From: Chloroflexota bacterium
GTDB taxonomy: Bacteria > Chloroflexota > Limnocylindria > Limnocylindrales > CSP1-4
Assembly: GCA_021789355.1 (NCBI GenBank)
Contig: JAJYJR010000083.1
Location: forward strand, 1-13,674
Direction: 5' to 3'
Length of the DNA stretch: 13,674 nucleotides
In this document: positions 7,337 to 13,674 of the stretch, piece after piece
Layout of the letters: each line of letters begins with the position of its first letter
Position numbering within the stretch: position 1 is the first letter of the stretch
Program-made: the position numbers and the translations under genes
Notes under the pieces: model-generated
What the model was told of the DNA's origin: nothing
Databases searched by the model: none
What the model saw: only the letters and a program-made list of their open reading frames with translations

Positions 7337-8280
7337 TCAGCGGGCTCGCGTTCGACCGCGGGATGGGGCAGAGGGTGGAGCAGAGGTCGCGCTGGTCGCG
7401 CGGCACGAGATGGCACCCGCCACTGGTATGCCACGCCTTCGCACACACGGCGAAGATCGTCGACGGCATTGGCCCCGCGCGCTGCGTGCCAGTGACGAGG
7501 GTGTACGAGGAGGTACACGACGGGCTCTCCGCGAGCCAGCGCGGGGAGCGGGTCGCTTGGCGCCCAGTACCGGGGTGGCGCCATGTCGGAGTGGCGACTG
7601 GTGACGTGCTGCATGAAGGCGCGGTCGTAGACCTCGAGATCGATCCCCACGTCCCGGCGGAACACAGGGTCAGCCAGGATCTCGCAGTTGGTGACACCGA
7701 GCAGGCGGTTGGCGAAGTCGCCGTGCGCGGCCACGATGCGCATCGGGAGGCCGGTCCGTGCGCGCAGGTCGCGGATGTGGTTCCGGAACAACTCGCGGGC
7801 CTCAGGCAGGTGCATCCGCGCCTGGGCGGGCGTACGCAGGCGATGGCGCTTGGCGACCGCGGCGAGTTCCTCGAAGTGATAGCCGACCTCCCCGCCCTGC
7901 GCCACGATCGCACGCATCAGATCGATATCGGCGGTCGCGAGGCGGAAGTAGTACGAGGACGAGGAGATGCCGATCGCCTGTTCGATCTCGAACATCCGAC
8001 GGGCCGTCCCCGGGTCAGTGTCAACGTCGTGCCGAAGCACGAGGTACCTCCGCTGCGCGTCAACGGAGCCGGATGTGATGGACTGCCAGAAGTGCTCGAT
8101 GGACACAACGGCGTATCGCTGAGCTGCTGCGGCGCCAAGCAGCTGCGCATACAACGGGAGCCGCGATGGCATCAGGAAATCGCTGCGGATGCGTCGCCAG
8201 GCACTCGCTACGCTGCCGGCCACCGATTGCACCCCCGACGTTGGTCGCCCGCGCACGGGCGCCCAGCAGCCACGATACAC
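7297..8280 (-). CDS. NodB-fold polysaccharide deacetylase-like protein
   Basis: A 327-residue protein resembling the polysaccharide deacetylase (carbohydrate esterase 4) superfamily in the divergent form found in surface-glycan clusters. LVLRHDVDTDP (80-90) takes the place of the classic TFDD motif 1; GGEVGYHFEEL (129-139) corresponds to motif 2, with His135 as a likely metal ligand; AAHGDF (184-189) and YLLVHPRHWH (256-265) fit later motifs carrying catalytic or metal-binding His. Family members remove N- or O-acetyl groups from sugars; the substrate here would be a glycan intermediate or the polymer. No signal peptide is evident, suggesting a cytoplasmic site. The GTG at 8280 is preferred because GGGAG stands seven bases upstream; ATG 8172 has no such site. 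The Arg/Pro/His-rich last ~40 residues run into the convergent glycosyltransferase gene, a 40-bp overlap. Activity is unproven, as the first motif is non-canonical. Confidence 0.82.
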   Translation of the reverse strand: MYRGCWAPVRGRPTSGVQSVAGSVASAWRRIRSDFLMPSRLPLYAQLLGAAAAQRYAVVSIEHFWQSITSGSVDAQRRYLVLRHDVDTDPGTARRMFEIEQAIGISSSSYYFRLATADIDLMRAIVAQGGEVGYHFEELAAVAKRHRLRTPAQARMHLPEARELFRNHIRDLRARTGLPMRIVAAHGDFANRLLGVTNCEILADPVFRRDVGIDLEVYDRAFMQHVTSRHSDMAPPRYWAPSDPLPALARGEPVVYLLVHPRHWHAARGANAVDDLRRVCEGVAYQWRVPSRAARPARPLLHPLPHPAVEREPADHLDAPKSGTTVR

Positions 8281-8360
8281 CCGACTTCTCCCGCGAACGA
8301 TCCTCCCATGGTGGGTATGCGCAAGGGGGGAAGATCGGTGCGCCGCGCACTGGGTAAGGC
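8281..8360. promoter_or_regulatory. compact divergent promoter region
   Basis: Only 80 bases separate two divergent start codons, so promoters for both the NodB-like gene and the GT4-asnB pair should be packed or overlapping here. A short perfect inverted repeat, GTGCG-CCG-CGCAC, lies at 8338-8350, ten bases before the plus-strand ATG, and could fold in that leader or bind a protein. No clear -35/-10 pair could be assigned on either strand. Confidence 0.4.
8288..8292 (-). promoter_or_regulatory. ribosome-binding site deciding the NodB-like start
   Basis: Read on the minus strand, GGGAG stands seven bases before the GTG at 8280. The internal ATG at 8172 is preceded by pyrimidine-rich sequence with no Shine-Dalgarno match, so the longer GTG-started protein is preferred. 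Confidence 0.5.
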
Positions 8361-9764
8361 ATGAGCACGATCCCGAAGATCGGGCCGGGCAACTTCGGGG
8401 CGCCGGGCGGGGTCAGGGTCGCCATGGTCGTGTACGGCGACATCACGCACGACAGCCGTGTTCAGAAGGAGGCCAGTGCGCTGGCAGAAGCCGGCCATGT
8501 CGTCACGCTCTTCTGCCTCGCCGGGCGACCCGAGGCGATGCCGGGGCTGGACCGCCGCGTCTCCGTCGTCGCGCGTCGGCCTTCTGTGACCAGGATCCTG
8601 CCAAGGTCGCCTAGTCCGTTCTTTGCGGCCACGCCCGGTCACTTGGTGAGCCGTGCCGTGCAACGGGCCTCGTGGGTGTGGCAGTACATTCGCAACCTTC
8701 GGGCATGGGGCGCGTCGATCGCTGAGGAGGTCGGTCGTCCCGACGTCCTGCACCTCCACGACTTTGCCGCGCTGGTGGCCATGGACCGGCACCTGGCGCC
8801 TCGGCCCCTGCTTGTGTACGACGTGCACGATCTCTTCCTCGACACGGGAAGCGGCGCGAGGTTGCCCTGGCCCGCGCGCTGGGCGGTGCGTCAGTACGAG
8901 GGCCACCTTGTGCGTCGTGCGGCGGCCGTCGTCACGGTGAACGCGGGACTGGCTCAGGAGTTGCGGCGGCACTACCGTCCCCGTGCGGTCGTCGTGGTGC
9001 ACAACTGCCCACCTCGATGGACTCCACCGCCTGTGCGGCCGACCCGTCTTCGTGATGCCGCCGGGATTCCAGACGGTGCGCCCATCGTCCTGTTTCATGG
9101 GGCCCTTGGCCCGGACCGGGGCCTGGATACCCTGTGCGACGCGATGTTGGAACCATCGCTGCGCGACGCCCACGTCGTCCTCATGGGCTATGGCGTGTTG
9201 CGCGAGCACTTCGTCAACCTGGCCGGCGATGCCCGCTTCGGGGGGCGACTCCATGTGCTCGATCCGACCGTGCCCACGGATCTCCTGTGGTGGGTCGCAT
9301 CCGCGGATGTTGGCGTCCTGGCTCGCCCTGCCACGAACTTGGATCTTGTTCTGTCGACACCGAACAAGCTGTTTGAGTGCCTTGCCGCCGGTACTCCGGC
9401 GGTAGTCAGCGATTTCCCGGCCGTGCGGCGAATCGTGATCGAGGATGAATTGGGACCGCTCGGCGTCACCTGTCGTCCGGACGATGCAGCCGATCTCGCG
9501 CGGGCAGTCCAATCGATCATCCGGTTGCCGCACCCGCAGATGGAGGATCTCCGGCGACGCTGCGCGACCGCCGCGCGGCTGCGCTGGAACTGGGAGAACG
9601 AAGTGATTCCCCTGCTCCGTTTGTACGCCGCCCTGGCCGCGCGCCATCGTGCGGCCGGTGGTTCCGTCGGACCGAGTGGCGCGTCGCGAAGCCCGGGAGA
9701 CGAGTCAAGCCGCACTGGCTCCACCGGGGTGACGCGGACGGCCGCCGACGCGGCCCGGGACTGA
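8361..9764 (+). CDS. GT4-like family glycosyltransferase
   Basis: A 467-residue GT-B-fold glycosyltransferase. The N-terminal domain starts at VRVAMVVYGDITHDSRVQKE (18-37), where the D-x-R-V-x-K-E pattern is typical of GT4-like enzymes, followed by VLHLHDF (129-135) and LVYDVHDLFLDT (151-162). VVHNCPP (212-218) marks the inter-domain linker. The donor domain has IVLFHGALGPDRGLDTL (242-258), HVVLMGYG (271-278), the STPNKLFECLAAGTPAVVSD block (332-351) with its acidic motif residue, and CRPDDAADLA (371-380). The final ~40 residues form a polar Ser/Gly/Thr/Ala tail of no clear function that abuts asnB. A TAA in frame just upstream (8355-8357) makes ATG 8361 the first possible start; its ribosome-binding site is weak. 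One base separates its stop from the asnB ATG, so the two are probably co-translated. Confidence 0.92.
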   Translation: MSTIPKIGPGNFGAPGGVRVAMVVYGDITHDSRVQKEASALAEAGHVVTLFCLAGRPEAMPGLDRRVSVVARRPSVTRILPRSPSPFFAATPGHLVSRAVQRASWVWQYIRNLRAWGASIAEEVGRPDVLHLHDFAALVAMDRHLAPRPLLVYDVHDLFLDTGSGARLPWPARWAVRQYEGHLVRRAAAVVTVNAGLAQELRRHYRPRAVVVVHNCPPRWTPPPVRPTRLRDAAGIPDGAPIVLFHGALGPDRGLDTLCDAMLEPSLRDAHVVLMGYGVLREHFVNLAGDARFGGRLHVLDPTVPTDLLWWVASADVGVLARPATNLDLVLSTPNKLFECLAAGTPAVVSDFPAVRRIVIEDELGPLGVTCRPDDAADLARAVQSIIRLPHPQMEDLRRRCATAARLRWNWENEVIPLLRLYAALAARHRAAGGSVGPSGASRSPGDESSRTGSTGVTRTAADAARD

Positions 9765-9765
9765 C

Positions 9766-11763
9766 ATGTGCGGTATTGCCGGCGCTATCAGCCGGGACGG
9801 CACTCCCATCGCAGCCGCGCGCGTCCACGCGATGCTGGACGCTATGGCTCATCGCGGTCCCGACGGTCGTGGAGTGCACGTCGAGGATGAGCTCGCTCTC
9901 GGCCACGTCCGGCTGAGCATCCTCGATCCGACCCCGGCGGGCGCGCAGCCCATGAACAGGGACGGCATGCTCCTAGTGCACAATGGCGAGGTCTACAACT
10001 ACGTTGAACTCGCCGCTCAGCTGCGCGCCATGGGAGAACGCTTCCGGACGAGCACGGACACCGAGGTGATCCTCGCGGCGTACCGTGTCTGGGGTCTGGA
10101 CGCGGTTGCGCGGTTCAACGGGATGTATGCGTTTGCGCTGTGGGACCCGTACCTCCGCCGGCTCGTCCTCGCCCGCGACAGGTTCGGCATCAAGCCGCTC
10201 TACGTCCGTAGGACCGCCCACGCAGTCGTCTTTGCGAGCGAGGTGGCGGCCTTCTTCGTGGGGCGCCCCGTGCACGACGGCGACGACTGGACGCCGGGGC
10301 CAAACCCCGCTGCGGTCCGCGACTTCCTCGTCCGCCACCGCACGGATCATTCCCGAGAGACGTTCGTGAGGGGGGTGACCTCGATTCCGCCGGCCCATCT
10401 CCTTGTCATCGAGGGTGGATCGGAACGTCTGGTGCACTACTGGGGCCCTCCCGAGCTTGCCGACGACGATCGACCCGCGACATCCTGGGCAGATCGTCGG
10501 CGCGACGATGCACTGGTCGAGGAGTTTCGCCAGCGCTTCGACGACGCCGTTCGCATCAGGCTCCGCGCCGACGTCCCGATCGGAACCTGTCTATCCGGTG
10601 GCATCGACTCGTCGTCCATCGTCACAACCGTCGCCCAACTGGTCGAGGGCACGTCGTCTGCGCGCGGAACGAACCAGCAGATTCCCGGGCTGGGGTTCCA
10701 CGCGCGGTTTCCCGACAACGGGATCGACGAATCCGGGTACGCGGAGATGGTCGCGCGGCGCGCAGGCATCAGGCTCATCTGCCGCACCCCGGTGCCGCGC
10801 ACGCTCACCAGCGCCGTGCTCCCGGTCCTCCGCGCACAGGCCGAGCCGTACGGCTCGGGCTCCATCGACGCGCAGTACGCGGTCATGGACGCGGCACATG
10901 CCGAAGGGCTCAAGGTGCTGCTGGATGGCCAGGGCGCGGACGAGCTGCTCGGAGGCTATCTCTCGTACCTGGGGGTGCGCAGCGCCGGCCTTCTCGCCGG
11001 GGGGGCGTGGCGCGCGGCCCTGCGCGAGCTGCGCGCCCAGGTGGCGGCGGGCACTGCGACCTCGGCGGGCGCGCTTGCGTGGATGCTTCGAGCGATGGCG
11101 ACCCAGCGCGAGATCGAGTGGATCCGCGACGCATCAGGAGGTCGTTACGGCATGCGGTGTGGTCCGGAGCTGGCACGCGAGCCGCCACTATCGGACCCTG
11201 CCGGCGGAGGTGGCCAGCGGGGCACGAAGCTGGCAATCCAGCTGTGGCTCTCGATGTCCACCAATGGGCTGCCGGCCCTCCTCCGCTACGAAGACCGGAA
11301 CAGCATGGCCTTCGGCATCGAGGCACGCGTGCCGTTCCTGGATTTCAGGTTGGTGGAGCTTGCGACACGCCTGCCCGACCGGCTCCGGGTGGACCACGGA
11401 GTAACGAAGGTCATCCTGAGACGGGCGATGCGGCGGCGCGTACCGGATGCCGTCCTTGCTCGGCGTGACAAGATGGGGTTCCTCGCCCCGGAGGACGCCT
11501 GGCTCAGGTCCTCCCACGCGGCGGTGGCCGCCGTACTGAGAGGAGGCCAGGTCGCCGAGCGTGGCTGGGTCGAACGCCGTGAACTCGAGCGCGTCCTGGC
11601 GTCGGGGCTGACGTCTGGGCGCGGAGCGGCGCAATTGTGGCGACTCTTCGTCGTCGAGGCATGGCTGCGACTGTTTTGGCCTCAGGGGGTCGCCGTGAGC
11701 CAACTCGTCGCCGCATCTGCCTCCGCTGCCGAGCTTGCGGAACTGGCGCAAACGAACTGCTGA
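9766..11763 (+). CDS. asnB: AsnB-type glutamine-hydrolysing amidotransferase
   Basis: A 665-residue class II glutamine amidotransferase of the asparagine synthetase B family. After Met removal, Cys2 of MCGIAGAISRDG is the nucleophile that releases ammonia from glutamine; MAHRGPDGRG (27-36), GHVRLSILD (46-54), VHNGEVYNY (71-79) and STDTEVILAAY (96-106) complete the glutaminase site. The synthetase half carries the ATP-pyrophosphatase loop LSGGIDSS (276-283), LDGQGADELLGGY (386-398) and, near 525, FGIEARVPFLDFRLVE. All key motifs are present and the length is normal (about 610 to 670). It may make asparagine, but its place one base after a glycosyltransferase in a glycan locus suggests amidation of a sugar carboxylate, as for WbpS- and WbtH-type proteins of O-antigen clusters, or of a related glycan group. 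It converges with the YveK-like gene 45 bp away. Confidence 0.93.
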   Translation: MCGIAGAISRDGTPIAAARVHAMLDAMAHRGPDGRGVHVEDELALGHVRLSILDPTPAGAQPMNRDGMLLVHNGEVYNYVELAAQLRAMGERFRTSTDTEVILAAYRVWGLDAVARFNGMYAFALWDPYLRRLVLARDRFGIKPLYVRRTAHAVVFASEVAAFFVGRPVHDGDDWTPGPNPAAVRDFLVRHRTDHSRETFVRGVTSIPPAHLLVIEGGSERLVHYWGPPELADDDRPATSWADRRRDDALVEEFRQRFDDAVRIRLRADVPIGTCLSGGIDSSSIVTTVAQLVEGTSSARGTNQQIPGLGFHARFPDNGIDESGYAEMVARRAGIRLICRTPVPRTLTSAVLPVLRAQAEPYGSGSIDAQYAVMDAAHAEGLKVLLDGQGADELLGGYLSYLGVRSAGLLAGGAWRAALRELRAQVAAGTATSAGALAWMLRAMATQREIEWIRDASGGRYGMRCGPELAREPPLSDPAGGGGQRGTKLAIQLWLSMSTNGLPALLRYEDRNSMAFGIEARVPFLDFRLVELATRLPDRLRVDHGVTKVILRRAMRRRVPDAVLARRDKMGFLAPEDAWLRSSHAAVAAVLRGGQVAERGWVERRELERVLASGLTSGRGAAQLWRLFVVEAWLRLFWPQGVAVSQLVAASASAAELAELAQTNC

Positions 11764-11808
11764 ACAGCGTTGGCGCGAGTGAGAGCCAGTGGCATCCTGG
11801 GAGGGACG

Positions 11809-12423
11809 CTACGTGGTCCGGGCCAAGCGCCCCTGTCGTCTTAGCGTTTCAGTCACGAAAGCAAGGAGCACAACGAGCGCAAGGCCGATACCCGCTCCGA
11901 GCGCTGCTCCCTGAACGACCCTATCCTCCCTGGTGCTCCCGGTCGCCACTGCCGGATCAACCACGGTCACTGCCATCGCGGGCGTAGCCACAGAGCTGCT
12001 TCCCGCACTGTACGTTGCGAGTTCATTGGCGATGGCGTTGGCGAGCGCCGCAGATTGAGACGGATCACGGTACGCCACGACAATGTCCACCAGGCCCGTG
12101 TTCGTGGTGGCGCGCGCCGAAACTGCCGACGCGAGGCTCTCGACTGAGACAGCCACACCCGCGGAGCTGATCGCGCGCGCGAGGATCGGACGAGTGGTCG
12201 CGAGTTCTGCATACGTCGGCGCCAGCGCCTGACCCACGAGCACGTCATTGAGGCTGACGTTCGATGCGCCGGGCGGCGGGCCCACCAGGAGGCTTGCTCG
12301 ACTCGAATAGAGCGTCGGCGCCTGAGAGGCAAGCAGGTACGCGATCACCCCGCCCAAGATGGCACAGCCAAATGCCGCAGGAAGCCAGCCCCGACCCACC
12401 GAGGCGATACGCGACAATGTCAC
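11809..12423 (-). CDS. YveK/Wzz-like chain-length determinant, no kinase domain
   Basis: A 204-residue membrane protein of the Wzz/YveK (polysaccharide co-polymerase) type, which controls polymer length and export. A first membrane helix lies at about 13-32 (LPAAFGCAILGGVIAYLLAS), followed by the TLYSSRASLLVGPP strand (38-51), which matches the usual Y-x-A/S-x-x-L-x-V pattern. The extracellular region contains VLVGQALAPTYAELATTRPI (61-80), VDIVVAYRDPSQSAALANAI (112-131) and VTVVDPAVA (152-160), all family signatures. A second helix is at about 170-190. It ends in a short basic tail with no BY-kinase domain, so any kinase would be encoded elsewhere. GTG 12423 is chosen over GTG 12456 because GGGGGAG lies six bases before it. 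The Wzz-like role fits the Wzx and Wzy-like genes in this locus. Confidence 0.88.
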   Translation of the reverse strand: MTLSRIASVGRGWLPAAFGCAILGGVIAYLLASQAPTLYSSRASLLVGPPPGASNVSLNDVLVGQALAPTYAELATTRPILARAISSAGVAVSVESLASAVSARATTNTGLVDIVVAYRDPSQSAALANAIANELATYSAGSSSVATPAMAVTVVDPAVATGSTREDRVVQGAALGAGIGLALVVLLAFVTETLRRQGRLARTT

Positions 12424-12429
12424 GACTTG

Positions 12430-12436
12430 CTCCCCC
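12430..12436 (-). promoter_or_regulatory. strong ribosome-binding site deciding the YveK-like start
   Basis: On the minus strand, GGGGGAG is followed six bases later by GTG at 12423, which starts a protein beginning just before the first membrane helix. The alternative GTG at 12456 lacks such a site and would add eleven polar residues. Confidence 0.6.
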
Positions 12437-12454
12437 GAACCGCCTAGGGCCGGC

Positions 12455-12482
12455 ACTGTACGCGTCTCTTGCCAGTAGACAA
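12455..12482 (-). promoter_or_regulatory. candidate sigma-70-type promoter for the YveK-like gene
   Basis: On the minus strand TTGTCT (12477-12482) and TACAGT (12455-12460) are separated by 16 bases; each matches four of six consensus positions. They lie between the inverted repeat at 12488-12541 and the ribosome-binding site at 12430-12436, so the order hairpin, promoter, ribosome site, start codon is sensible. The match is modest and could arise by chance. Confidence 0.3.
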
Positions 12483-12487
12483 GCGTC

Positions 12488-12541
12488 CGGGCGGCTCGTT
12501 TGCGGCGAGCCGATGGGCCCGATGTCTCAGCGAGCCGCCCG
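12488..12541 (-). terminator. 11-bp perfect inverted repeat, likely terminator of the beta-helix gene
   Basis: CGGGCGGCTCG at 12488-12498 is the exact reverse complement of CGAGCCGCCCG at 12531-12541, with a 32-base loop. The hairpin begins about 30 bases downstream of the beta-helix stop codon on the minus strand. CGAGCC at 12506-12511 can pair with GGCTCG of the left arm, giving a shorter competing stem. No T-run follows, so it may instead be a transcript-stabilising hairpin or a protein-binding site. Confidence 0.45.
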
Positions 12542-12571
12542 AATCAACTGTGGTAAGCGATGGTCAGTGTC

Positions 12572-13674
12572 TCAGTTGATGGTGTTGTTCGACACGACTA
12601 GTCCAGTGCTGAGGCCCTCAAAGTCCTCGAAGAACTCCGGCCAGCCTGTCGCCGTGTTGCCCGTGACAGACGAATTGACGGTGTCGAACGTTGTGACGGC
12701 CAACAGGTTGTACGTCACGGGCGCGGGCGAATCGAGCTGGTTGCCCTGGACGACGACCGCCGTCGCGCGATTGCCGATGCCGTCTGTGGTGACGAAGACG
12801 CCACGGGAGGCGCGCATGATCGTGTTGTCCAGGAACGAGATGTGCTGACCCCCGTGCGTGTCGAGGGCATGCCATGTCGGAACGTCCTCGACCGTGTTGC
12901 CGCTCACGGTGATGTATGCCGAGGCCGGTGCCTCTGTGTCCGTGAGCCCGATGCCGTAGCTGTTGTTGGCGTCCAGGATTCCGCCAGAACCGCCGGTCGC
13001 CCAGCCCTCACCGATTCGTTCCACCAGATTGCCCGAGATCGTGCCACCCTGCCCCGAGAGCACCATGATGCCGGCGTAGAAGGTGTCGTGGACCGTATTG
13101 TTCTCGATCAGGACGTTGCTGACGTGCACGAGCCACATGCCACCCTGCCCGAAACGGCCGACGTCGCTGTTGCGAACCACCAGGTTCTGGATCGGCGAGG
13201 CGGCCGTACCCTGCGCGTAGATGCCGTTCTCCGAGGGATTGAAGTTCAGTGACTGGCCACCGAGGATGTGCAGTCCGTCGAGGGTGACGTTGCTGGAGGT
13301 CACGAGCAGCGCGCGCGATCCGGTGCCCACCGTGATCGCTGCCCCCTCGAGCGTGAGCGGCTTGCTGATCGTGGCTCCGGTCGTATACGAGCAGCCTGTG
13401 AGATTCAGCACTGACCCCGACGGCGCGGCGTCGACGGCCGACTGCAGTGAGGCTGGGCACGTCAGTGCCGTGGGTGCAGGTGTCGACGTCGGTGCCGGGG
13501 TGGACGTCGCCGTCGGTGTCGACGTCGGCGTGACGGTGGGTGCTGCCGCAGGTGTCGACGTCGGTGCCGGGGTGGACGTCGCCGTCGGTGTCGACGTCGG
13601 CGTGACGGTGGGTGCTGCCGCAGGTGTCGACGTCGGTGCCGGGGTGGACGTCGCCGTCGGTGTCGACGTCGGCG
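12572..13674 (-). CDS. secreted right-handed beta-helix repeat protein, 5' end outside window
   Basis: The frame is open from the right edge to a TGA at 12572-12574, about 366 residues, with the N terminus missing. In protein order it begins with a Pro/Thr/Ser/Ala linker made of 24-residue repeats (13479-13674). A TCPASLQSAVDAAPSG segment and GCSYTTGATISKPLTLEG follow, the usual entry to a NosD/pectate-lyase-like parallel beta-helix, with two Cys that could form a disulphide. Seven N-N/G-N turn motifs mark successive coils between about 13100 and the stop: ENNTV, SGNLV, SGNTV, LDNTI, QGNQL, TGNTA and SNNTI. Such proteins are secreted polysaccharide lyases, epimerases or carbohydrate binders; I cannot identify catalytic residues here. 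It ends on the last coil with no sorting signal or anchor. A signal peptide presumably lies outside the window. Its location beside the YveK-like gene suggests it acts on the exported polymer. Confidence 0.85.
   Translation of the reverse strand, partial: PTSTPTATSTPAPTSTPAAAPTVTPTSTPTATSTPAPTSTPAAAPTVTPTSTPTATSTPAPTSTPAPTALTCPASLQSAVDAAPSGSVLNLTGCSYTTGATISKPLTLEGAAITVGTGSRALLVTSSNVTLDGLHILGGQSLNFNPSENGIYAQGTAASPIQNLVVRNSDVGRFGQGGMWLVHVSNVLIENNTVHDTFYAGIMVLSGQGGTISGNLVERIGEGWATGGSGGILDANNSYGIGLTDTEAPASAYITVSGNTVEDVPTWHALDTHGGQHISFLDNTIMRASRGVFVTTDGIGNRATAVVVQGNQLDSPAPVTYNLLAVTTFDTVNSSVTGNTATGWPEFFEDFEGLSTGLVVSNNTIN
13479..13674 (-). repeat. perfect 72-bp coding tandem repeat (Pro/Thr/Ser-rich linker)
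   Basis: Two full units (13479-13550 and 13551-13622) are identical at every base, and a third (13623-13674, first 52 bases) matches as far as the window goes. Each unit is built from six related 12-mers rich in GTCGAC and GACGTC. On the minus strand a unit encodes 24 residues, AAAPTVTPTSTP then TATSTPAPTSTP. The period is a multiple of three, so copy-number change keeps the frame. The array continues past the right edge, so total copy number is unknown. Confidence 0.95.

Noticed and set aside
11764..11808. Terminator between the convergent asnB and YveK-like genes
   Set aside because: The 45-bp spacer contains only a tiny GCCA-G-TGGC palindrome and no T-run; not enough to call.
12544..12579. 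7-bp inverted repeat TCAACTG / CAGTTGA straddling the beta-helix stop codon
   Set aside because: The stem is short with a 22-base loop and lies partly in coding sequence; likely chance, and the 11-bp repeat next to it is the better candidate.
13479..13674. CRISPR array
   Set aside because: The units are directly adjacent with no unique spacers, and they encode an in-frame Pro/Thr linker.
1..13674. tRNA or rRNA genes, insertion sequences, transposases, integrases, attachment sites or a replication origin
   Set aside because: None was recognised on either strand; apart from the array at the right edge, no flanking direct or inverted repeats of the kind left by insertion sequences were seen.

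Overview
This window is a surface or extracellular polysaccharide biosynthesis locus from a high-GC bacterium. Its genes encode four glycosyltransferases, a Wzx-type flippase, a Wzy/O-antigen-ligase-like membrane protein, a YveK/Wzz-like chain-length protein, a NodB-fold deacetylase-like protein, an AsnB-type amidotransferase and a secreted beta-helix protein. Base composition is strongly G+C rich, with long stop-free shadow frames, GTG starts and G/C-biased third codon positions. The beta-helix protein carries a long Pro/Thr/Ser linker, which is common in secreted Chloroflexota proteins and also occurs in Actinobacteria. I lean towards Chloroflexota as an inference; there is no rRNA, tRNA or marker gene here to settle it.

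Layout from left to right: (1) 1-242, + strand, the C-terminal end of a VanZ-like membrane protein cut by the window edge. (2) 382-3427, - strand, a flippase followed by a WbuB-like GT4 glycosyltransferase with a 349-bp gap between them. (3) 3631-7336, + strand, a tight three-gene operon (GT2, Wzy/O-antigen-ligase-like, GT4) whose two junctions are both 4-bp ATGA overlaps. (4) 7297-8280, - strand, a NodB-like protein whose 3' end overlaps the operon's last gene by 40 bp. (5) 8361-11763, + strand, a GT4 followed after one base by an asnB-type amidotransferase. (6) 11809-12423, - strand, a YveK/Wzz-like protein. (7) 12572 to the right edge, - strand, a beta-helix protein preceded by a perfect 72-bp coding tandem repeat.

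How the genes fit together (inference from families): the glycosyltransferases extend a lipid-linked repeat unit, the flippase moves it across the membrane, the Wzy-like protein polymerises or ligates it, and the YveK-like protein sets chain length. The NodB-like protein may remove acyl groups and the AsnB-like protein may amidate a uronic acid or another carboxyl group on the glycan. The beta-helix protein could bind, trim or modify the exported polymer. No initiating sugar-phosphate transferase, BY-kinase or nucleotide-sugar synthesis gene lies in the window, so the locus very likely continues on one or both sides.

Nothing here is a clearly new system. The parts most worth a second look are the perfect 72-bp repeat, the AsnB-type enzyme coupled to a glycosyltransferase, the odd NodB-like protein with its convergent overlap, and the mosaic gene orientation.
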